From contig NC_051092.1 in the NCBI RefSeq assembly GCF_901709675.1, forward strand, positions 2,422,491-2,486,490: DNA of 64,000 bases. The letters run 5' to 3'. Position numbers and translations under genes: made by a program. Source of the DNA: Syngnathus acus. Lineage: Eukaryota > Chordata > Actinopteri > Syngnathiformes > Syngnathidae. This document shows, piece by piece, positions 55,801 to 64,000 of this stretch. The number at the start of each line of letters is the position of its first letter. Positions within the stretch are counted from its first letter, which is position 1. The notes beneath the pieces are model-generated. The model had not been told where the DNA came from. It saw only the letters and a list, made by a program, of their open reading frames with translations, and made no database searches.

Positions 55801-58800
55801 ACGTCCAAGCCAAAGATACATTTTGACTAAGTAAGATAAGTTTGAAACTGATATTAAAGTACGCTGGAAGTGATTTTATTTTTACCAGGGTCTTATCCGT
55901 TTGAGATTTTCCTCCATTTGCAGCAAAGCGGACGATTGCAAGCATACTGTAAGCGTAAAAATCGTCTCGGTGATCCGAGCAGAAAAAAAGAAAAGCGTCG
56001 AGCGGGAGATTTTGCCGCAGAGGAAGCGGAATGAAAGCATATTGTTGGGCGCAGGCCAAGCCGTCATAAGCCCATAACGTTAAGTTTCTATAAATACTGC
56101 GGGATGCACGCCAAGTTGATCAGGCGTGATTGAAAGCCAAATGACTCCTCATGCCACCCCGGCCAAGTTTCTCTTAAGATGCTTTGGGGAGGAGCCGCTT
56201 GCTTTCACACAGTCTGACGCACTGTCATGCGGGATCCGCCGCGTCTTGAGAGGATTTGACGAATGCTCCGTTTGTTGGAAAGCTCCTCGGAATACACAAT
56301 AGCCTGAAAAAGAAGCACCGAGTGTGAGAAAGCGAAGCACACAGCAGACGTGCTCACTCCGTGCTTTCTTTTTCAGTCTGTTGCGTAAAGTAAATGACCG
56401 GTCCTTTTAAAACTCAGCATCCATCAGCGTGGCAGTTTGGGAAAGGACGTCGGATGTTGTGACTCATTAAAAAAATAAATGATTAAAAAGGAGAGACACG
56501 CTTCCGGCTAATCGATGGCGAGACGCTAACGGATGAAGAACAGGAACACAGAGGAGACCCTTAGAAGCTCCATTCATCATGATTACACAAGAAGGAATGA
56601 AGTGGGCCGCCATTGTGCTTGCCAAGTCAACCGCATAAAATCTTAGAAGGATCCATCGTCCATTTCATCTGCATACGAATAGACTCGCCCTGCTGGCTGG
56701 GTGGTGGAAGTGCAGTCAGGAGAGGCCCGACTTCCGCCAAGCCCCAAACGGGAATGCCAGATAGTTGTAATGTGAATTTGAACAGTCCAGACTCTCTTGC
56801 TCATAGATCCAGAAAACCTTTTATTAAAAAAAAAGTCAGCAAAGTCCACCTGAAATCTGAAAAGCTCAAGAGAGCATTGCGCGACACAAAAGCCCGAAGC
56901 GCAGGAGCTCCAACTGCCATTTAATCAGCTACGAGCCTCCTCGCTGGTGGCAAGCGTCTGATTAGATTTGAAGATGGAAAGACATTAGGTGGATAATGAC
57001 TTAAGTGCTGGTTCTCCTTGGGAAGTGATTTATCCCAAGCGCCTCGGCTGGGGGCGACCGGGAGGTTTCGTCGCAAGTGCGGGCAACCATTCATAAATCA
57101 CCACGTGCGCCGTGACCCCGTGACCTCGCTACACGTGTGACGCTTTTTTTGTACTCGTAGCTTCTTCTCCGGCGGGGTTCTTCATCACGCCGCGGCGCAA
57201 ACACATTGACATCTTCTCGTTTCTCCGTGGGCCGCCCCTGGCGCTTAAAATATTGAAAGTGCCGCCTTTAAATGTTTTTTTCTCCCCTCGCCGAGAGTCA
57301 AAGACACATTTGTTAGTCTGCTCTGTGCCGATATCCAACACAAACTAGCTCGCGCTCGTCGTGACGCGTAGGTGGCCATGTCAATCCGCCTATCTATCGT
57401 GAAAGCCAAAGGAAAAATAATGGCTACTTGCTGGAAATGATCGAATCTGCTTTCAGAAAATAGATATGAACTGTGTCAACTACTGTAAGTTAAACATTGC
57501 TAATTAAAATCTTGCACTTACAATTGCCTCGATATCACAAAGAATCTCAGCTGGGAATGGAAATTGTAGCCAATAACTTCCAAGACGTCATTGCCGACAA
57601 ACTAATTGGAGCCCTCAGTCAAAATCAATAGGGTTCCGTCCCAAAACTTTAGTTTATCAATCATCTGGAAAAGATGATTGATAATTTGAAGTAGTAGGAA
57701 GTCTGAAAACTTGGACCACAAGAGTGTGTACTGGTGCGAGTGCGTTAATCGGCACAAGCGGGGGCTGCTGCTTTCAAAGGTTACGATATTGACTCTTGCT
57801 GCAAAGTTGTTTTCTTTTTTAAATTTATTTACAGGAACTGAAGGGGAAGTCTGAAGGAGTCCGGATGGCCTGCGTGGTTCCCGATGCCAATGACCGAAAG
57901 GACGACACCCACGCCGGAAAAATGACCAAGACCCAAACACAATTATCTGAATGTTTTTGATATATTGGATTATAAAAGTCATTTCTTCCCATTGTTTTGA
58001 CGAAAAGATCTTTTAGTAGATGTGAACGCAAACAAGACCCTCAAAGAAGTGGATTCAGAAGGTATGGACAGAAAGTTCACGGAGTGTGAGAAGCAAATTC
58101 AAGGTATCTGGAGATGATTTAGCACCTGACACGGGTGAGCCCGCTAAGCTCAATAGCACTAAAAGGCTCATCGTGTCTAATGGGGTTCCTCTATGACGCA
58201 CGAGCCTCTTCCCTTTTCTGCTCCTCTGACATGTTCATTGGCTTGACAGTGCGGTGATGCCGACTCATGAAGAAGAATTGAGAGGACTGTGTGTGTGTTG
58301 ATATTTTAACAATGTGGAAGTTAACATTTTAGCATATTGACGTTTTAGCTAGCATTCAGCGTAGCTCCCAAAAGTTCTTATTGAATACTTTTTCGTTCAA
58401 ACATTGTAGTTAAAGTTTTAACAAACATGTTTTACATATACATTTGGCCCCCAAAATGTACGAAAAAACATTTTGGTGTAGTCATGTGTAGATTCAATTA
58501 GCAGTGAACCCCGACAAATAGCCGCCTTCCAAAATGGTTTGCTAATAGATGCCACAAAATCGCTACAAAGTACAACTTTTGTCAAAATAACTTAAATTAT
58601 TTATTATTATTCTCGAAATAGCTTTACTTAACTAACTTTTGGGCAACATAATTTTGTTGTTTGTTGTTTAACGTGACTCATTTTTTAACATTGCTTTGAC
58701 TATTTTCTAATGAACTTTTTTTTAATTGTGTGGTTTTAAACCATTTTTTTTGTACTATTTTCGTATGGTTTGAACACTTGAATGTAGTTACTCGTGTTTT

Positions 58801-59690
58801 AAGTAAGGCACACACGCATGCGGTGGCTGATGAAAAGTTATCGAGATGACGGTGCATGACAAAGCGTTGTGTAATTGCTTTGGAGAAACAGGAACCATCG
58901 ATTCGGGGTTGGACAACTCGTTTGCTCAGCGCGTGGGCGGCGGCAGCCCGTCCACCCCGTCGTTGTTAGTGGCTCCAATCACTCCATTAGCTCAATAGAC
59001 TTTGAAGCTTTGCTCTTGTTAGCACGCGCCACACTCGTGTTGGAAGCGGACATGGCGTGAGACCACCAAAACACGCTAAGCAAATACGCGTGTGAGCGAT
59101 GAGCGATTAAGCAGCCTAGGAAGGAAAGCGGCAATGTTTCAACAGACATTTTAAGACAATGTTTGAACCAAAACTTTTTAATTATAACCTTGGAGTCGTG
59201 GTTTTGACCTTTGACCTTACTAATGACCATTATTTTAACACGCATTTTATTGTAGAGTTGTGTGGATTTCTTGAAATATTTGTTACATGTTAAAGGAAAA
59301 TAATGTTCACCAACACTTTTTTTTTTTAACATGTTCAAAATTTCAAATATTAATCAGAATGTCATGTTCAGAACTGTGGAGACGCATAGAACATATTATT
59401 GACATGGAAAAACATAACATATATTTGACTTGACTTTCTCATTTAAAGAATTTAATGTTTGAAGAAACATTTTGGTTTTACAATTCTTTCGAACAAAAAT
59501 GTTAATGTAATTTTGTGTTTTAACAAGTAGTTTTGCCTTGTTAATATTTTCTTAACATACATTGGCTCAATAGAAGTTGATTTCTCTCTTATGACGCAGC
59601 TCGTATTAGCTCGTGAGATGCCGAAAACACGCTATGCCAAAGCCTGCGTCGTGACTCACATCATTGCACAAGTTTATGAATGAGAGCCTC
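52860..59690. other. Intergenic region between psma1 and calca, no gene supported
   Basis: Seven kilobases of AT-rich DNA. Reading frames are short and lack domains. A perfect cAMP-response palindrome TGACGTCA lies at 54817-54824. A 42-codon open segment after an acceptor-like AG at 57835-57960 is discussed under findings. T-rich stretches with GCTAGC/TTAGC motifs are scattered through 58300-59600. Confidence 0.55.
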
Positions 59691-59829
59691 AATGTGTAGT
59701 GTAACCCCGCACCAGTAGAGGGCCCCGCCCAAAAAAAAAAAGTGCAGGATGATTTAAACAATGCAACTTTGCCCATTTAATGAATGACATCAATGCAAAT
59801 GAGGCACATTTTTGTGAATGGAGAGGCAC

Positions 59830-60076
59830 TGGGAATGACGTCCTCGTGCCTCGCTGCCCTCCCATTGGTTGTCGACGGACCCGGCTCATCGCCCCATTGG
59901 CTGGGCCGCGGGATAATTAACCACCTCCACAGCCGATGCACAAACCCGGGTGGCGGGATATATAGGGGGCCGCTGCCTCACCGCTGCACGCAAAAACACA
60001 GCTTGCAGCGCCTGATCCGGACCCAAAAATCCCAGCATATTTGAGATTTATTCATTTTTGCTGCTTCTCGCCAAAG
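59830..60076 (+). promoter_or_regulatory. calca: calca promoter and first non-coding exon
   Basis: A CRE-type TGACGTC at 59836, two inverted CCAAT boxes (ATTGG at 59864 and 59896), an AT-rich homeodomain/HNF1-like GGATAATTAACC at 59911 and a TATATA at 59959 precede a likely start near 59985-59995. The non-coding exon then runs to the donor CCAAAG/GTGAGT at 60076. Mammalian CALCA also has a CRE and a non-coding first exon. Confidence 0.65.
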
Positions 60077-61294
60077 GTGAGTGTTGACTTTGTGCTGATA
60101 CGTTTTGTGGTTAACATGATAGCAGTGGGGGCCAAAACTGAGGGAATGAAAAAGTCTGGGGATAACGGTCAGGCAGGTTTGTGTGCGTGTGTGTGTATGT
60201 TTGTGTGTGAGGCAATGGCAGCTCATTACACTAATGCACTGGTTCCTCAGGGAAGCTTGGATGGAGTCACCACCTCTTCCTCCCTCTCTGTCATCCCCCT
60301 TCTCCTACTCCTCCTCCCTCTGTTAGTAGTTGAGCATGTTGTAACTGACATTTTAAACATTTTAGCCTAGTTCGGTTTGAAGAAACTATTTCTGAATTTT
60401 AACATTGCTGGGCTTTAATTCATATTTTACCATAGTTAAGGTTTCCCCGTTTCTTTTAATGACTAATCTTTTTGTGCAGTTAATTTTAGGGGACCTTTAA
60501 GAGTAGCATTTTAGCATAAGTGCAGCATGCTATTTTTTTACCATGTTTTAATGAATTTTTTTCTTCATTTTTTTAATCAGGCCCTAACAAAAATTTGATT
60601 ATGGCTCACACATTTTAAACAAATTTTTTAGCTTAGCTTAGTTGTAATTAATGCATGAAGAAACATTTATAGTAATTATATTTTAATGATAATTTTTAAA
60701 CTTATGTATAAAGTTAGTCATGCCTATAGATAAAAAAAAAAATAATCAAGAAACATTTTTGCAGATATGTTGACAATTTTTAACTAATTCTCATGTGCAG
60801 TTATGTTTTTAACTAACATTTTAACTGTGTTTTTGCAGTGTTGTTTTGCCCCTCAACTTTTTTTTTAACTAAAACTTTAGCATAGTTTTTCTTTACCGAG
60901 CATACAGTTACCATTGTCTAAGTAAAAAAACATTTTAACAAATAATTTAGCAGTGTTTTTTGACAAATATTTTAACTAATTTTAGCACTATATGTTTTGT
61001 TTTCACTCGTATTTCAGTCTAGTTACGTATATTTCAACTAGAATGAACATTTTAACACACTTGTTACAGTTTTTTTCCATTCATTAAGATGGAGCCCCCC
61101 CCACACACACAGACTCTTCATCCTCTTCATGCACACACGCACACATACACAATCCTGCAGCCCACTGCCAGAACTGGCAGTACCTCCATCCTGGTGGGAT
61201 GCTTTCAGAGATATTAAAGATTGTCCGGAAATATCATTTTTGGGGTGTACGCTTAAAAGTATGAGTGTGTCTGTGTTGTGCAGGGGGGGGTACT

Positions 61295-63654
61295 ATGGTC
61301 ATGCTGAAGATCTCTGCGTTCCTCATCACATATGCCCTGGTCGTCTGCCAGATGTACTGCTCGCAAGCTGCCCCCGCCAGGTAAGAGTAACACGTCACCC
61401 GACATGACCCGTTTGTTGAAATGGTACAAGAATAAGAACAAGCGTGCATCGTGCGCCATAACGGAGCCGGTTGAAGGAGATGTCACTTTGCCGTCAAAGC
61501 TAATCCACTTAAAAAGTTGTCGCATCCCATTACGCCAATGTCATTTCCAGGCGGATTACGATAACGTAATAAAAACAAGGAAAGAGTGTTTAATGCAAGT
61601 GTACATGGTCATTTGGAATCTGGTGTTGTTGCCCGGAATCTCCATTAACACCCGATTTAAAGTAGTAGAAAGAAACACTGAAGGTAATATTTGGGGGAAA
61701 AAAAATATTATTTTTATATTATCATTATTATTATTATTTTATTTTATTTTTTTAATTTACGGATGAATAATGTTCCTTTAAGGTACTATTAGGAAAAAAT
61801 TTTTCATCAAAAATAAAAAATACTAATTGATGGAACATTTATAATAATATATAATATAACCTTATTTAGCATGGAGAGATTGCAAAAAAATATTTGACAC
61901 CTTACCACAATAATAAACGTATTAACAGTGTCAATCAAAAGTCAACTTTGTAGATTTGGGTACAGCTTTTGTACTCGGGAGAGTGCAGTTGCACCTAATG
62001 TAGTGTCTATGCACGTCTATAGTTACACGAGGTCTGGCAAAAGCATCCGTATCAATATATCTAACGGCAGATGCACATTAAGACGCACGGGCACTTTGTG
62101 CAGATTGTTTTTCTGCGTTGGCGGGCGGCCCTTCAAGGCCGACGTCATCCCCCTGCTAGCCGGTGACGTCCCCCCACTCCGGCACCGCGCCACCTTGACC
62201 CCACCCCACCCACGCACGCATCACATCCATCCAGCCATCCCATTTGGCCAGGGACCACCTAAGCACACCTCGAATGTACCGCAATCATTTCAATCTTTTT
62301 TTTTTTTTTTAACTAGCACACTATTGTGGCTGTTTTAACAAACATTTTTAACAAACTTTAAAAAAAAGATATAAAAAATAAAATAAATATATAATTATAT
62401 GTACATATATATATATATATTATGTATTTTTTTAACAATAATTTTTGCATCAACAATTTATTTAGATTGGTCATTTTAATTATAACTTAACTTTGTTTGC
62501 TACCTGCAGACCGGCGTTGGAGTCCATGTCGGAGAGGGTGACGCTGACGGACTACGAGGCGCGGCGGCTACTCAACGCCATCGTCAAGGAGTTTGTGCAG
62601 ATGACGGCCGAGGAGCTGGAGCAGCAGCAGCAGCAGGCGGCTGAGGGCAACAGGTACGCCCACGCTCAAATTATTATGATTATAATTAACATCAACAGAA
62701 TTCTTTAAAATCCCGGGGAACTTTTTCAACACCCAAAAATTCCCATCAAATTTCTGAATTAAACCCACACTTCCACATTTCTTGACCGAATCCAACCATT
62801 CCAAATTCAAGTTCCACATTCTACAATTAAACATTTCGATTAATCCCACAACCTTTCAGTTCAATGACAGTGTCCGGCATTCACCCGTAATTTCCACAGA
62901 GACTGCATCCTGTAGTTATTGTTGTGAGAGATGAGTGTCAGAGGTAATGCCTCAAATTCAATCACACAAAACAAAGCAGTCATGAAGGCACTCCCGCATG
63001 AAGAACTTGCAATGAATTAGTAGAATTACTTTGAATGAAGTGTGCATGATAGTAGCTGGCATGAGAATGAGAAGTTTCAAAAAATAAAATAAAAAGAGAA
63101 GTGGGGGCGAGTAGCATTAGATTTGCATGAAAGGACGGATGCGTGAGCATGATGCAAGGAAGGGACGTTTGCTAGCACGAGATAGATTGGCATGCCTGCG
63201 ATGAACGTGCGAATGGAATGAAAGGGGAAAGGAAAAAAATAATAATTAACAGTACGTATTGTCTAGAATATGCATGGTTGGAGACAACCACAATGGAGCC
63301 CCACTGGAGCTCTCAAGACAAGAATTTTCAGTGAAATAAACTAAAATCCGAGAATTCCAGTGGGATCCGATGATTCTTCCTGCATGTTCTTGTTTTATCT
63401 CCTCCCGCCTGATCCCACCCCTGTGCATGTGATCTGTATGCATTGTGTACCCCAATTCTGACAGCATGGCCCGGCCTCTAACCAAGCGCTGCTCCAACCT
63501 CAGCACCTGCGTACTGGGCAAACTCTCTCAGGAGCTGCACAAGTTGCAGACGTTCCCGCGCACCAACGTGGGAGCGGGAACGCCCGGCAAGAAGCGCGGC
63601 GCTCCCGATGGCGAGCGCTACGCCAGCTACGGCGAGACGTTTGACGCCGTCTAA
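61295..63654 (+). CDS. calca: Calcitonin precursor (CALCA, calcitonin-type exons)
   Basis: Coding exons: 61295-61380 (signal peptide [20 protein letters not shown], cleavage near CSQAAPAR), 62510-62653 (N-terminal propeptide [20 protein letters not shown]) and 63465-63654 (hormone exon), joined to 139 residues. Mature calcitonin follows a KR site and begins [20 protein letters not shown]; the Cys1-Cys7 ring is present. It ends in PGKKR, giving C-terminal proline amide after processing, then a short C-terminal peptide. Role: secreted calcium-lowering hormone of the ultimobranchial gland. The propeptide carries five glutamines in a row before AAEGN. In vertebrates the same gene makes CGRP through further 3' exons; none is visible before the window ends. 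Confidence 0.95.
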
Positions 63655-64000
63655 CCACCCCCCCGCCCTTTTACGCCGTCATCCTCCCCCCTTGCTATGT
63701 CATTACCTCCCGGTCGTCCTCATTGGCCAGAGCATGTTGGCGCGACTTGCCTGACTGACGTGAAGAGAAAAGAAACAGGCGTCCATTTTGAGTCTTTGAC
63801 GATAGGGCTGGGCGAATTGATGCGAATTGAGATTAGTTTGAAAAGAAGATTAATCATTATTATTATTTTTTTTTAGCTTCTGTTGTCAACAGATTTAAAG
63901 TCACATTTTATCCGTGGCAAACTGCGCATTTGGTACCAAGACCACGAATAACCTTCGATACAGAAATGCAATATAACAGCAGGCAACTGTGCCAAGTACA
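63655..64000 (+). other. Calcitonin 3' UTR start and window edge
   Basis: C-rich sequence after the stop codon. No AATAAA is seen up to the window end. From about 63804 (TAGGGCTGGGCGAATTGA) a dispersed-repeat-like sequence begins and is cut by the window end. Confidence 0.4.

Overview
This is nuclear DNA of a vertebrate, almost certainly a ray-finned (percomorph-like) teleost. The genes have many small exons with GT-AG introns, and every confident protein is a vertebrate family member. The calcitonin gene carries a typical fish hormone sequence, introns are short, and A/T-rich simple repeats and transposon debris are frequent. I cannot name the species.

Eleven protein-coding genes were rebuilt exon by exon, with splice sites and reading phases that agree throughout. 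In order they are: swap70 (+, 5' end outside the window), wee1 (-), znf143 (-), akip1 (-), rpl27a (-), a short trim66-like gene (+), rergl (+), lmo1 (+), ric3 (+), psma1 (-) and calca (+, calcitonin exons). Most of these families lie together on human 11p15, so the window reads as a conserved ancestral block. Notable departures are rergl (human 12p) sitting between trim66 and lmo1, no stk33 visible, and a trim66 without its RING/B-box/coiled-coil half. Three tRNA-Ala genes lie in and just after rergl.

Two regions are dominated by repeats. Between the convergent 3' ends of swap70 and wee1 (about 4.7-8.2 kb) there is a 3-copy 156-bp repeat, then eight copies of a unit with an exact 233-bp period, most of which carry a 35-bp-arm hairpin. 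Inside lmo1 intron 1 (38.13-44.31 kb) is a 6.2-kb composite: two directly repeated 0.54-kb hAT-like elements enclose a 5-kb telomere-like (TTAGGG-rich) higher-order tandem array. A perfect 8-bp target duplication lies outside the outer ends. This is the most unusual structure in the window.

The genes are mostly unrelated housekeeping and regulatory loci: a Rac-linked PH protein, a mitotic kinase, a promoter-binding zinc-finger factor, a PKA-binding protein, a ribosomal protein, a chromatin reader, a Ras-like protein, a LIM-only cofactor, an acetylcholine-receptor chaperone, a 20S proteasome alpha subunit and a calcium-regulating hormone. They share synteny rather than a pathway. The lmo1 neighbourhood (about 33-46 kb) holds the likely cis-regulatory content: a CTCF-like site, the tRNA genes and a cluster of homeodomain TAATTA motifs. 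The long stretch from 52.8 to 59.8 kb contains no gene that I can support.
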